NCBI RefSeq assembly: GCF_023101345.1 | Contig: NZ_CP095848.1 | Coordinates: 1,735,501 to 1,799,500, forward strand | Direction of reading: 5' to 3' | Length of the DNA: 64,000 nucleotides | From: Hymenobacter sublimis | Lineage (GTDB): Bacteria > Bacteroidota > Bacteroidia > Cytophagales > Hymenobacteraceae | In this document: piece after piece, positions 8,385-16,925 of the stretch | How the letters are laid out: each line of letters begins with the position of its first letter | Numbering within the stretch: position 1 is the stretch's first letter | Notes under the pieces: model-generated | Told to the model about the DNA's origin: nothing | The model's input: the letters and a program-made list of their open reading frames with translations, nothing else | The model's database searches: none | Made by a program: the position numbers and the translations under genes

Positions 8385-10514
8385 ATGAACCACTTATATA
8401 CCTGGCTGACAAGCCTGAGCGTGCTGCTAAGCGGCGCGGCCGTAGCGCAGTCAACACGACCTATTTCCATGCAAAAACCACCCGTAGCGGCCATCAAACC
8501 CAAGCAACTGACCTCGCCGTTTGGCACCCGCACCGATAATTACTACTGGCTCAATGAGCGCGAAAACCCGGAAGTAATCAGCTACCTCAACGCCGAAAAT
8601 GCCTACACCGAGCAGCAGCTGGCCCCCGTGAAAGGGCTAGAGGAAAAGCTGTTCCAGGAAATCAAGGGGCGCATCAAAGAGCAGGATGAGTCGGTGCCCT
8701 ACCGCGACAATGGCTATTACTATTACACCCGCTTCGAGGCCGGCGCCGAGTACCCGATTTACTGCCGCAAGCAGGGGAGCCTGACCGCGCCCGAGGAAAT
8801 CCTGCTCAATGCCAACGAGTTAGGTAAGGGCAAAGCGTACTATCAGATCGGCGACTTCGAAGTCAGCGACGATAATCAGGTGCTGGCTTACTCCGAGGAC
8901 GTTGTGAGCCGCCGCCTCTACACCCTGCGCTTCCGCAACCTCAAAACCGGCCAGTTCTACCCCGAGCAAATCCCGAATACCAGCGGCAACGCCGTGTGGG
9001 CCGCCGACAACCACACGGTGTTCTACACCCGCAAAGACCCCAACACGCTGCTCGATTTCCAGCTCTACCGCCACACCCTCGGCACCGACCCTAAGCAAGA
9101 CCAACTGGTGTACGAGGAAAAGGACAACACCTTCCGCATTGGGGTAGGCCGCTCGAAGTCGCGCAAGTACATTTTCCTGCAGGCCGAAAGCACCATGTCC
9201 TCAGAAACCCGGTTTCTGGATGCGGCTACCCCCGCGGCCGCCTTCAAAACCTTCCTGCCCCGCGAAGCCGACCATTTGTACGAGGTGGAGCACTTCGGCC
9301 AGGAGTTTTACGTGCGCTCCAATGCCGGCGCGCCCAACTTTCGCCTGCTGAAAACGCCCGTTACGAACACCGCTAAAACGGCTTGGCAAGAGGTGATTCC
9401 GCACCGCAAGGAGGTGTTTCTGGAGAACATGGAGCTGTTCAAGGACTACCTCGTGCTGGGTGAGCGGAAGGAAGGACTGCTGCAGCTGCGCGTGATTCGG
9501 TGGCAGGACAAGCAAGAACACTACCTCAACTTCGGGGAGCCCGCCTACACCGCTGCCATCAGCATCAACCCCGAGTTTGACACGCCCGTGCTGCGCTACG
9601 GCTACTCCTCGCTCACTACCCCCAGCTCTACCTTCGATTACGACATGAGCACGCGCACGCGCACGTTGCTCAAGGAGCAGGCCGTGCTGGGCAGCTTCAA
9701 CAAGCAGGACTACGTGACGGAGCGCCTGTACGCCCCGGCCACGGACGGTACCCGCATTCCCATGTCCATTGTGTACAAGAAGGGCTTCCGGAAAGATGGC
9801 TCCGCGCCGGTGCTGCAGTATGCCTACGGCTCCTACGGTATTTCCATGAACCCCACCTTTAGCGCGGCCCGGCTGAGCCTCCTGGACCGGGGCTTTGCCT
9901 ACGTGATTTGCCACATTCGGGGCGGGCAGGAAATGGGTCGGCAGTGGTACGAGGACGGCAAGAAACTCAAGAAGAAAAACACCTTCACCGATTTCACCGA
10001 CTGCTCCAGGTTCCTGATTGAGCAGAAATACACCTCCCCGCAGAAGCTGTTTGCCATGGGCGGCTCGGCGGGGGGCTTGCTCATGGGCGCCGTCGTCAAC
10101 CTGCACCCCGAGTACTACAAGGGGGTAGTAGCCGCCGTGCCCTTCGTGGATGTGGTGACCACCATGCTCGACGAGACCATTCCGCTGACCACGGGCGAGT
10201 ACGACGAGTGGGGCAACCCCAACCAGAAGCAGTACTACGAGTACATGCTCAGCTACTCGCCCTACGACCAGGTGAAGACCCAGGCCTACCCCAATATGCT
10301 GGTAACGACTGGCCTCCACGACTCGCAGGTGCAGTACTTCGAGCCGGCTAAGTGGGTAGCTAAGCTGCGCACCCTGAAAACCGACCAGAACTTGCTGCTC
10401 CTGCACACCGACATGGCCGCCGGCCACGGCGGCGCCTCCGGCCGCTTCAAATCCATCCACGACACGGCCCGGCAGTTCGCCTTCATGCTGATGTTGCTGG
10501 GCGTAAAGGCCTAA
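8385..10514 (+). CDS. Exported S9 prolyl oligopeptidase (oligopeptidase B-like)
   Basis: A 709-residue serine peptidase of family S9A. The start at 8385 (MNHLYTWLTSLSVLLSG) gives a signal peptide ending near AVAQ; the upstream open frame overlaps a repeat and was rejected. A seven-bladed propeller fills the N-terminal part (opening SPFGTRTDNYYWLNERENPEV). The C-terminal alpha/beta-hydrolase domain has the nucleophile Ser561 in MGGSAGGLLMG, the acid Asp in TGLHDSQVQYF and the His in AAGHGGASGR. These loops fit oligopeptidase B, which cuts short peptides after Lys/Arg. OpB of enterobacteria is cytosolic, so the signal peptide suggests a periplasmic role here in peptide use, as in many Bacteroidota. 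Single gene. Confidence 0.9.
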   Translation: MNHLYTWLTSLSVLLSGAAVAQSTRPISMQKPPVAAIKPKQLTSPFGTRTDNYYWLNERENPEVISYLNAENAYTEQQLAPVKGLEEKLFQEIKGRIKEQDESVPYRDNGYYYYTRFEAGAEYPIYCRKQGSLTAPEEILLNANELGKGKAYYQIGDFEVSDDNQVLAYSEDVVSRRLYTLRFRNLKTGQFYPEQIPNTSGNAVWAADNHTVFYTRKDPNTLLDFQLYRHTLGTDPKQDQLVYEEKDNTFRIGVGRSKSRKYIFLQAESTMSSETRFLDAATPAAAFKTFLPREADHLYEVEHFGQEFYVRSNAGAPNFRLLKTPVTNTAKTAWQEVIPHRKEVFLENMELFKDYLVLGERKEGLLQLRVIRWQDKQEHYLNFGEPAYTAAISINPEFDTPVLRYGYSSLTTPSSTFDYDMSTRTRTLLKEQAVLGSFNKQDYVTERLYAPATDGTRIPMSIVYKKGFRKDGSAPVLQYAYGSYGISMNPTFSAARLSLLDRGFAYVICHIRGGQEMGRQWYEDGKKLKKKNTFTDFTDCSRFLIEQKYTSPQKLFAMGGSAGGLLMGAVVNLHPEYYKGVVAAVPFVDVVTTMLDETIPLTTGEYDEWGNPNQKQYYEYMLSYSPYDQVKTQAYPNMLVTTGLHDSQVQYFEPAKWVAKLRTLKTDQNLLLLHTDMAAGHGGASGRFKSIHDTARQFAFMLMLLGVKA

Positions 10515-10925
10515 TAGAGCCGGGCTGGATAAGTGGAATAAACCTATCTGCCATTATGCGCTGGCAAAGGACCTGCTAACGTCAGAACAACTCACGTAGC
10601 AACAGCTAACGCTGCCTTGAATAGGTTCTTCGTCAGCGCAGGATGATAAAATAGAAAGCCGCTCCCACTATGGAGCGGTTTTTTGTTTACCCCTAGCAGT
10701 ATTTCCATGAATATTCTACCCCACGTGCCACCCCGGGGGCAAAGTTGCGTCTGTGGCTCCGGTTGCTTGGCATTCGCACGAACTTTATCCGGTCTTCGGG
10801 GCAGAAAATGGCCGTTTGGTCGGGTTCGTTTTAAGGCCTTTAAGAAGCCAGGTAGGTTTGTGCCGGTAAGCAGCAGTAGCCATTCGCTACCAGCCCGCCG
10901 GGTGATGATATTTCCCCTCACGCAT
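10515..10925. other. Non-coding gap with decayed palindrome and terminator
   Basis: About 410 bases. At 10541-10650 there is a worn copy of the GTCAT-type palindrome (AAAGGACCTGCTAACG / TAGGTTCTTCGTCAGCGCAG). A short hairpin CCGCTCC / GGAGCGG followed by TTTTTTG (10659-10684) is a probable terminator for the peptidase gene. The rest is the leader of the next gene. An open frame runs through 10683-10925 but lacks coding character before the signal peptide at 10926. Confidence 0.5.
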
Positions 10926-13511
10926 ATGAAAAAGCTCTTCTTTCTTATTTTAATAACGGGTAGCGGCCACGTAGTGCTGGCCCAGGTGCCGAGTGGCGGC
11001 GAACGGCCAGCCGGTGCTGGTCGGCCCGCCGGAGGGCCACCTGCGGCGGCGCCCCAACCCCAGGCCGGCGCTGGCCGCATTACGGGCACGGTTACCGATG
11101 CGGGCACCAAGCAGCCGGTGCCCTACGCCACCGTGGCCCTGGTGAACCCCGCCACCGGCAAGCCCGTGGACGGCACCGCCGCCGACGACAATGGCAAGTT
11201 CACGATTCCGCGCATTGCGGCCGGCACCTACACCGTGCAAATCAGCTTCATCGGTTACAAACTGGTGGAGAAAACCGGGGTAGTAATTACGGAGGCCGGC
11301 AACACCGTGGCCCTGGGCAGCGTGGCCCTGGAGTCGACGGCGCAGGCCTTGGGCGAGGTGCGGGTGGAAGGCCAGCGCAGCCTGGTGGAGGAGAGGGTAG
11401 ACCGCACGGTGTACAACGCCGAAAAGGATGAAACCACCCGCGGCGGCGACGCTACCGACGTGCTCAAGCGCGTGCCCAACCTCTCCGTGGACCTGGACGG
11501 GAACGTGAGTTTGCGCGGCTCCCAAAACATCCGGGTGCTCATCAACAACCGCCCCAGCACCATCTCGGCCAACAGCATTGCGGATGCGCTCAAGCAGATT
11601 CCAGCCGACCAGATTAAGACTGTAGAAGTAATTACCTCGCCCTCGGCCAAGTACGACGCCGAAGGCTCGGGCGGCATCATCAACATCGTCACCAAGCAAA
11701 ACAACCTGCAGGGCTTTACCTTGGACTTGCGCACCAGCGCCGGCCTGCGCAGCTCCGACCTGGGCCTGAACGCCACCTACCGGGTAGGCAAGATGGGCTT
11801 CTCGCTGGGTGGAGGCGGCCGCGGCCAGTACAACACGCCCGGCAGCTTCCGCAACGAGCAGACCACTTACACCATCAACGGCAACGACATAGCCAACCGC
11901 CAGCTACTGACGCGCACCGTGCAGTCGGCGGATACGCGCCAGCAAAACGTGTTCGGGCGCTACTCTTTGGGCTGGGACTACGACATCAACAAGTACAATT
12001 TCCTCTCGGCCTCGGTGCAGTTGGGCTTGCGCAACGGCTCTAATTACCAAGACGACCTGGCCTCGCAAACCACGTTTTTCCGGCCGGTGCTGGGCGACTC
12101 GCTCACCAACCGCCTCAGCAACGTGAAGGTGCTCGACAATTCTAACACCCTGGATGCGACGCTTAATTACACCCGCACCTTCGAGACGCCCCAGCGCGAG
12201 CTAAGCCTGCTGGCCCAGTACAGCCGTAACACCCGCACCAACAACTTCACGAACACCACCCTAAGTGGAGAGAATGCCGGCGACTACCGCCGCAACCTCA
12301 ACGACAGCTACAACGAGGAAATCACGCTGCAGGCCGACTACCAGACGCCCCTGAGCAAAACCCAACTGCTGGAATTTGGGGCTAAGGACATCATGCGCCG
12401 CGTGAACAGCGACTACGCTACCTTCCTCAACGGACAGCAACTGCCGGGCACTACCCTGTCCAACGTGTTCGACTACAACCAGAACGTAGCGGCAGCCTAC
12501 CTGTCGTACACGCAGAGCTTCCTCAAAAACTACACCCTGAAGGCCGGGGCCCGCTACGAGTACACCACCATCACGGCCGACTTCCGCACCGAAAATGCAC
12601 CTTCCATTCCGTCGTATGGGGTGCTGGTGCCCAGCGTAAACCTCTCGCGCAAGCTTGCTAACGGCAACGTGCTCAAAGCTGCTTACAACCGCCGCATTCA
12701 GCGGCCTTCCCTGCAGTTCCTGAACCCAAATGAGCAGTCGGGTAACTTGCTGCTGTACACCGTGGGTAACCCCGAATTGGAGCCCGAGAAAACCAACAAT
12801 TTCGAGTTGGGCTACAGTACCTTCATCAAGCAAACCTCGCTGAATTTCACCGTGTTTGCCCGTAATACCGACGGCTCCATTCAGCCCGTACGTACCCAGG
12901 ATGGGGCACGCATCCGGACCAGCTACGACAACATCGGCACCGAAAACGCCTACGGTGGCAGCGTAAATGCCAACGTGAACATCCAAAACAAGCTGACGCT
13001 GGGCGGGGGCCTGGATGTGTACTACGCCACCTTGGATAACAACACTGCCGACGTGCTGTACGCGGCCAGTAACCAGGGTTGGGTGGCCAGCGGCCGCCTC
13101 ATGGGTGGCTACACCTTCGCCAAAGGTTGGGGCGTGCAGGCCTTTAGCTTCTACCGGGGCCGGCAGGTGCAGCTCCAGGGCTACCAGGGCGGCTTCGGGG
13201 TGTACAGCATGGGGGTGAAAAAGGACTTCGCCGATAAGAAGGGCAGCATCGGCTTCGGAGCTGACAACTTCTTCACGCCCACCAACAAAATCCGCAGCTC
13301 CATCAACACGCCCGTGCTCGACCAGTACAGCGTGAACGTGCTGCGCCGCTCGGGCTTCCGCGTGAACCTGAGCTACCGCATCGGCAAGATGAGCATGGCC
13401 CAGCCCAAGCGCCGCCGTTCCATCAGCAACGACGACCTGAAAGACGGCGGCGACGGCGGCAACGGCGCCGGTGCCACGCCCGCCCAGGGTCCCAGCGGCG
13501 GCCGACCCTAG
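10926..13511 (+). CDS. TonB-dependent outer-membrane receptor (carboxypeptidase-regulatory type)
   Basis: An 861-residue outer-membrane protein. A signal peptide (MKKLFFLILITGSGHVVLAQ) is followed by a Pro/Gly/Ala-rich stretch (about 20-50). Next comes a carboxypeptidase regulatory-like beta-sandwich (about 51-130: GRITGTVTDAGTKQPVPYATVALV), a plug-like region (about 150-260: GGDATDVLKRVPNLSVDLDGN, VITSPSAKYDAEGSGGIINIVTK) and a large beta-barrel ending about residue 830. It belongs to the outer-membrane beta-barrel family 3 group near SusC-type importers; the cargo is unknown. The C-terminus is an odd soluble tail (RRRSISNDDLKDGGDGGNGAG...) that is Gly/Asp-rich. No SusD partner is nearby. 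I chose 10926 because the upstream in-frame extension has no signal peptide. Confidence 0.85.
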   Translation: MKKLFFLILITGSGHVVLAQVPSGGERPAGAGRPAGGPPAAAPQPQAGAGRITGTVTDAGTKQPVPYATVALVNPATGKPVDGTAADDNGKFTIPRIAAGTYTVQISFIGYKLVEKTGVVITEAGNTVALGSVALESTAQALGEVRVEGQRSLVEERVDRTVYNAEKDETTRGGDATDVLKRVPNLSVDLDGNVSLRGSQNIRVLINNRPSTISANSIADALKQIPADQIKTVEVITSPSAKYDAEGSGGIINIVTKQNNLQGFTLDLRTSAGLRSSDLGLNATYRVGKMGFSLGGGGRGQYNTPGSFRNEQTTYTINGNDIANRQLLTRTVQSADTRQQNVFGRYSLGWDYDINKYNFLSASVQLGLRNGSNYQDDLASQTTFFRPVLGDSLTNRLSNVKVLDNSNTLDATLNYTRTFETPQRELSLLAQYSRNTRTNNFTNTTLSGENAGDYRRNLNDSYNEEITLQADYQTPLSKTQLLEFGAKDIMRRVNSDYATFLNGQQLPGTTLSNVFDYNQNVAAAYLSYTQSFLKNYTLKAGARYEYTTITADFRTENAPSIPSYGVLVPSVNLSRKLANGNVLKAAYNRRIQRPSLQFLNPNEQSGNLLLYTVGNPELEPEKTNNFELGYSTFIKQTSLNFTVFARNTDGSIQPVRTQDGARIRTSYDNIGTENAYGGSVNANVNIQNKLTLGGGLDVYYATLDNNTADVLYAASNQGWVASGRLMGGYTFAKGWGVQAFSFYRGRQVQLQGYQGGFGVYSMGVKKDFADKKGSIGFGADNFFTPTNKIRSSINTPVLDQYSVNVLRRSGFRVNLSYRIGKMSMAQPKRRRSISNDDLKDGGDGGNGAGATPAQGPSGGRP

Positions 13512-13535
13512 TCGGGGCGGTCTGGTGTCTAAAGC

Positions 13536-13571
13536 GAAAAGCCTCCTGCTCACTGGCTGGGGGCTTTTTTT
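13536..13571. terminator. Probable terminator after receptor gene
   Basis: AAAAGCCTCC pairs imperfectly with GGGGGCTTTTTTT across a short loop. Confidence 0.55.
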
Positions 13572-13627
13572 ATATCGTCGAAGCAGGTCTCGTCAAAACA
13601 CCCTACCCCTGATGTTCTTTTGTAAGC

Positions 13628-14230
13628 ATGATGAATCAAGCCGAAACTACCCTAAGCGCCGCGCAGGTAACCCAACTAATCCGGGGGCGGCGGAGCATGC
13701 AGCCGGTGCTGTTTGAGCCGGGCCGCGTGGTGCCCGACGAGTTGGTGCGGGAACTACTGGAAAATGCTACCTGGGCGCCTACCCACAAGCGTACCGAGCC
13801 TTGGCACTTTGTGGTATTTGCCGGGGCTGGCCGCCAAAAGCTAGCCGATTTTCAGGTGGAGCTCTACCGATCCACCGCGGGCCCAAACCTTCAGGAAAGC
13901 AAGCTGGAAAAGCTCACGAATAATCCCTTGTTCAGCTCCCACGTTATTGCCATCGGGCTGAAGCGCAACCCGGAAGTGCCAGAAGTAGAGGAGGTAGCCG
14001 CCGTGGCCTGCGCCGTGCAAAACCTGCACCTTTCGGCCGTGGCGCACGGGTTGGCGGGTTTCTGGAGCAGCGGCGGCGTAACGTACCAGCCGGAAGCCAA
14101 ACCCTTTTTCGACCTTGGCCCCCAGGACCAGCTGCTCGGATTCTTCTACCTAGGCTACCCCAAGCCGGGCGCTACTGCCCGCAGCACCCGCCGCCCGCTA
14201 CATGAAAAAGTAACCTGGGTGCTGGAGTAG
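13628..14230 (+). CDS. Nitroreductase-family FMN oxidoreductase
   Basis: A 200-residue nitroreductase-fold protein that likely uses FMN and NAD(P)H to reduce nitro, quinone or enone compounds. The N-terminal FMN-phosphate motif is RGRRSMQPVLFEP. ENATWAPTHKRTEPWHFVVF is the usual second FMN-contact segment, and GFWSSGGVTYQPEAK with LGFFYLGYPKP forms the C-terminal FMN-binding part. Residues THKRTEPW place it near the YdjA/bacterial nitroreductase subgroup. ATG at 13628 is followed by another ATG at 13631; either could serve. It stands alone between two terminators. The true substrate is not predictable. Confidence 0.85.
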   Translation: MMNQAETTLSAAQVTQLIRGRRSMQPVLFEPGRVVPDELVRELLENATWAPTHKRTEPWHFVVFAGAGRQKLADFQVELYRSTAGPNLQESKLEKLTNNPLFSSHVIAIGLKRNPEVPEVEEVAAVACAVQNLHLSAVAHGLAGFWSSGGVTYQPEAKPFFDLGPQDQLLGFFYLGYPKPGATARSTRRPLHEKVTWVLE

Positions 14231-14250
14231 CGCCTGCGTTTATTCTGCCC

Positions 14251-14289
14251 GCAAAAGCGGCCCGTTGTATCCCAGCGGGCCGCTTTTGC
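14251..14289. terminator. Hairpin terminator after nitroreductase gene
   Basis: GCAAAAGCGGCCCG / CGGGCCGCTTTTGC, a 14-bp perfect stem. Confidence 0.75.
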
Positions 14290-14327
14290 GTTGGCAGGGG
14301 TAGTATTCACACTTTTACCTATATAGT

Positions 14328-14735
14328 ATGGCAACTTTTTTCCTCTCGCCCTGGTCGGCCCGGCTGCTTAGCGTCCTGCGCATCGTTTCGGGGTTGTTGA
14401 TGCTGTTCCACGGCAGCCAGAAACTGTTTAATTGGCCCCCTTCCGACCACGGTGGCGGCGCTAGCGGCCTGATGCTAGTGGCTGGCATTCTGGAATTTGG
14501 AGGTGGCCTGTTGCTGCTGATTGGCCTGTTTACCCGGCCCGTAGCCTTCATTCTCTCCGGCCTGATGGCCGTGGCCTACTTCATGGCCCATGCTCCCCAA
14601 GGCATCCTACCCATTGTAAACCAAGGCGAGCTGGCCGTGCTCTACTGCTTTGTATACCTGTACTTGGCGGCGGCCGGCCCGGGCCCCTGGAGCGTTGATG
14701 CGGCCCGGAGCCGAAACGTCGGCCCAGTAGCCTAG
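14328..14735 (+). CDS. DoxX-family membrane protein
   Basis: A 135-residue inner-membrane protein with four predicted membrane helices at about 12-30, 45-65, 70-88 and 100-120. LRIVSGLLMLFHGSQKLF at the start and AGILEFGGGLLLLIGLFTRPVAF in the middle are typical DoxX/DoxD-family segments. The family is tied to redox or oxidative-stress functions in various bacteria, but a general biochemical role is not settled. It is preceded by a terminator and followed by a palindromic repeat, so it is probably transcribed alone. Confidence 0.85.
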   Translation: MATFFLSPWSARLLSVLRIVSGLLMLFHGSQKLFNWPPSDHGGGASGLMLVAGILEFGGGLLLLIGLFTRPVAFILSGLMAVAYFMAHAPQGILPIVNQGELAVLYCFVYLYLAAAGPGPWSVDAARSRNVGPVA

Positions 14736-14770
14736 CCTGCACAGAAAAAACACCAGGAAAGCCGCTAAAC

Positions 14771-14849
14771 CTGTCATTCCGACGCCAGTGGAATCTAGGG
14801 TAAACCGTTTAACGGTTCAGCCCCGATTCCTCCGGCGTCGGAATGACAG
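14771..14849. repeat. Interspersed palindromic element (GTCATTCCGA family)
   Basis: CTGTCATTCCGACGCC / GGCGTCGGAATGACAG, 16-bp mirrored ends, with a second mirrored core GAATC..AAACCGTTTAACGGTT..GATTC. It lies between convergent genes and could end transcription from both sides. Confidence 0.7.
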
Positions 14850-14870
14850 ATTTTGTGGCTTTGAGTTAAG

Positions 14871-15077
14871 CTAGTCTGTGATTTTCAAGCTGTCGGGTAC
14901 GGGACCGCGGGTTGCTTGTACCAGTTGGCTTTGGAGCTGGAAGTTTACTTGCTCGCAGTCGGCAAAGCGCTTTTGCGCCATTTCCAGCGCCGCTTCCGTG
15001 GTCCGCAGGCGTTGGTAGAGGAAGATGATCAGGCCCAGGGCAATAAGCAAGGCTAGGAGCGGCAGCGTTTTATTCAT
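14871..15077 (-). CDS. Small membrane-anchored coiled-coil protein
   Basis: A 68-residue protein from ATG at 15077 (MNKTLPLLALLIALGLIIFLYQRL): one N-terminal membrane helix, then a short helical, probably coiled-coil stretch (TTEAALEMAQKRFADCEQVNFQLQ...). A longer frame to 15146 was rejected because it adds no credible N-terminus. No family was recognised. It sits 95 bases downstream of the E2 gene on the same strand and may share its transcript. Confidence 0.6.
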   Translation of the reverse strand: MNKTLPLLALLIALGLIIFLYQRLRTTEAALEMAQKRFADCEQVNFQLQSQLVQATRGPVPDSLKITD

Positions 15078-15172
15078 ACAAAACAGGGAAGGGCTGAAAA
15101 AGACTGAGGGCTGATTATCAAGGCGAACCAGCGCCTTAACAACCAACCCTCAGCAATTATTATTCTACCAAA

Positions 15173-16588
15173 TTAGATGGTCGTGTTCGGGTCGAACTGC
15201 TCCAGGTAGTCGGCTACCCGGCGCACGAACATGCCGCCCAACGAGCCATCTACCACGCGGTGGTCGTAGGAGTGGGAGAGGAACATGAAGTGACGCACGC
15301 CAATCAGGTCGCCCTGGGGCGTTTCAATAACGGCGGGCTTCTTCTTGATGGCCCCCACGGCCATGATGGCTACCTGGGGCTGCATGATGATGGGCGTGCC
15401 CATCACGTTGCCGAAAGAGCCCACGTTGGATACCGTGTAGGTGCCGCCCTCCAAATCTTCGGGCTTGAGCTTGTTGGCCCGGGCGCGGTTGGCTAGGTCG
15501 TTTACTTTCTTGCTCAGGCCGTTTAGGTTCAGCTGGTCGGCATTGTGAATTACGGGCACGATGAGGTTGCCCGAAGGCAGGGCCACGGCCACGCCCACGT
15601 TGATGTCGCGCTTCTTGATGATGTAGTCGCCCTCAATCGAGACGTTAATCATCGGGTAGTCCTGAATGGCGCGGGCAATAGCCTGAATGAAGATAGGCGT
15701 GAAGGTCAGGTTCTCGCCCTCGCGCTTCTTGTAGGCGTCCTTGTGCTTGTTGCGCCAGTTCACGAGGTCGGTAACGTCGGCTTCCACAAAGGAGGTAACG
15801 TGGGGCGAAATGCGCTTGGAATCGACCATGCGCTGGGCAATCATCTTGCGCATGCGGTCCATTTCCAGCAGCTCCTGGTTCCCGCTGATGGAAGGTACGG
15901 CCTTGGTAGCGGGGGTAGGCGCCGCCGCTTGGGGGGCTGGTGCGGCCTGCGGAGCGGGGGCAGCAGCAGGAGCGGCCTGGGGAGCCGGAGCAGGTACTGC
16001 GGCTTGGGGCTGGGCGGCCGGGGTAGCCGGTGCGGGCTGGGCCAGGGGCTTTTTGCCGCCGACTACGTAGTCGAGGATGTCTTTCTTCGTGACGCGGCCT
16101 TCGCTGCCGGTACCGGGCAGGTACTCCAGGTCGGCCATAGAAATGCCTTCCTCGCGGGCAATGCTGAGCACGAGCGGGGAGTAGAAGCGGCCGGCCTGGG
16201 GCTGAGCGGCTACAGCCTGCGCGGGGTTGGCCTGCGGGTCGCCGGCTTCGGGCAGGTAGGGAACTTCGGGGGCAGGCTTGGTAGCCCCGTTTACAGAAGG
16301 AGCCGGAATTTCGGCGCTGGCAGCCGGGGCGGCCGAGGCGCTGGCGGCATCGGTTTCGATGATGGCAATGGGAGCACCCACGGCCACTACCTGCCCTTCC
16401 TGCACCAAGATTTCCTGGAGGATGCCCGCGTGGAGGGCTGGCACTTCGGTGTCCACCTTATCGGTGGCTACTTCCAGCACCGATTCATCCTGGTCAATGG
16501 AGTCGCCTACTTGTTTAAGCCATTTCAGGACGGTGCCTTCCATGATGGATTCGCCCATCTTGGGCATCGTCATTTCCACTCGTGCCAT
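15173..16588 (-). CDS. Dihydrolipoamide acyltransferase (E2) of a 2-oxoacid dehydrogenase complex
   Basis: A 471-residue E2 subunit. The lipoyl domain (1-76) carries the lipoylated Lys44 in EVATDKVDTEVPA. A Pro/Ala linker follows, then the E1/E3-binding domain (about 133-170: SPLVLSIAREEGISMADL...GRVTKKDIL), a second long Ala/Pro/Gln linker (about 180-230), and the catalytic domain (about 240-468) with the active-site His in DHRVVDG. Such enzymes pass acyl groups from lipoate to CoA. Whether the substrate is pyruvate, 2-oxoglutarate or branched-chain 2-oxoacids is unclear; the single lipoyl domain and the motif set are most like the branched-chain/generic Bacteroidota type. E1 and E3 genes are not in the window. 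Confidence 0.9.
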   Translation of the reverse strand: MARVEMTMPKMGESIMEGTVLKWLKQVGDSIDQDESVLEVATDKVDTEVPALHAGILQEILVQEGQVVAVGAPIAIIETDAASASAAPAASAEIPAPSVNGATKPAPEVPYLPEAGDPQANPAQAVAAQPQAGRFYSPLVLSIAREEGISMADLEYLPGTGSEGRVTKKDILDYVVGGKKPLAQPAPATPAAQPQAAVPAPAPQAAPAAAPAPQAAPAPQAAAPTPATKAVPSISGNQELLEMDRMRKMIAQRMVDSKRISPHVTSFVEADVTDLVNWRNKHKDAYKKREGENLTFTPIFIQAIARAIQDYPMINVSIEGDYIIKKRDINVGVAVALPSGNLIVPVIHNADQLNLNGLSKKVNDLANRARANKLKPEDLEGGTYTVSNVGSFGNVMGTPIIMQPQVAIMAVGAIKKKPAVIETPQGDLIGVRHFMFLSHSYDHRVVDGSLGGMFVRRVADYLEQFDPNTTI

Positions 16589-16634
16589 GCGGTTGGGGGT
16601 AGTTAGGAAAAAGGGTGGGGTGGGTTTGGAGCCT

Positions 16635-16642
16635 CAAAGGTA
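16635..16642 (-). promoter_or_regulatory. -7 promoter box for E2 gene
   Basis: TACCTTTG on the minus strand fits TAnnTTTG, about 46 bases before the ATG at 16588. Confidence 0.5.
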
Positions 16643-16652
16643 AGTGAAATGG

Positions 16653-16925
16653 CTCAGTGGTGAAGTGGTGAAATTTGAGATGGTGAGGTGGTGAAGTGGT
16701 GAAGTGGTGAAGTGGTGAAATGGTGAACTGGTGAGTTACTGTTCCACCAGCCCGTCATTCTGAGCTTGCGAAGGACCCTGGCTCATAGGAACAAGACGTT
16801 GTTCTGCCTGTCGTGCCGCCGTGTCAAGGTCCTTCGTCGCTGGCTTGATGCGCCACATGCTCAGGATGACAACACGTCAAACTCACCAACTCACAATTTC
16901 ACCATTTCACTATCTCACCACTTCC
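16653..16925. repeat. 9-bp tandem repeat arms (GTGAAGTGG) around a palindrome
   Basis: The left arm at 16657-16735 is built of near-exact 9-base units (GGTGAAGTG, with GGTGAGGTG and GGTGAAATG variants). The right arm at 16880-16925 is its complement (CTCACCA, TTTCACCAT). A GTCATTCTGAGC-type palindrome sits between the arms. A related structure is at 53480-53670. The right arm encodes the last codons and stop of cinA. Confidence 0.65.
16753..16871. repeat. Interspersed palindromic element nested between 9-bp arms
   Basis: CGTCATTCTGAGC / GCTCAGGATGAC ends with GCGAAGGACC / GGTCCTTCGTCGC inside. Same family as 1849 and 8202. Confidence 0.65.

Noticed and set aside
9201..10460. 419-codon frame antisense to the S9 peptidase
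   Set aside because: Same shadow pattern; the plus-strand gene has all catalytic motifs.
12261..13553. 430-codon frame antisense to the receptor at 10926
   Set aside because: Shadow of a high-GC coding region; no motifs.
16657..16735. Possible CRISPR-like array of short repeats
   Set aside because: Units are 9 bases in direct tandem without spacers, and no cas genes are present.
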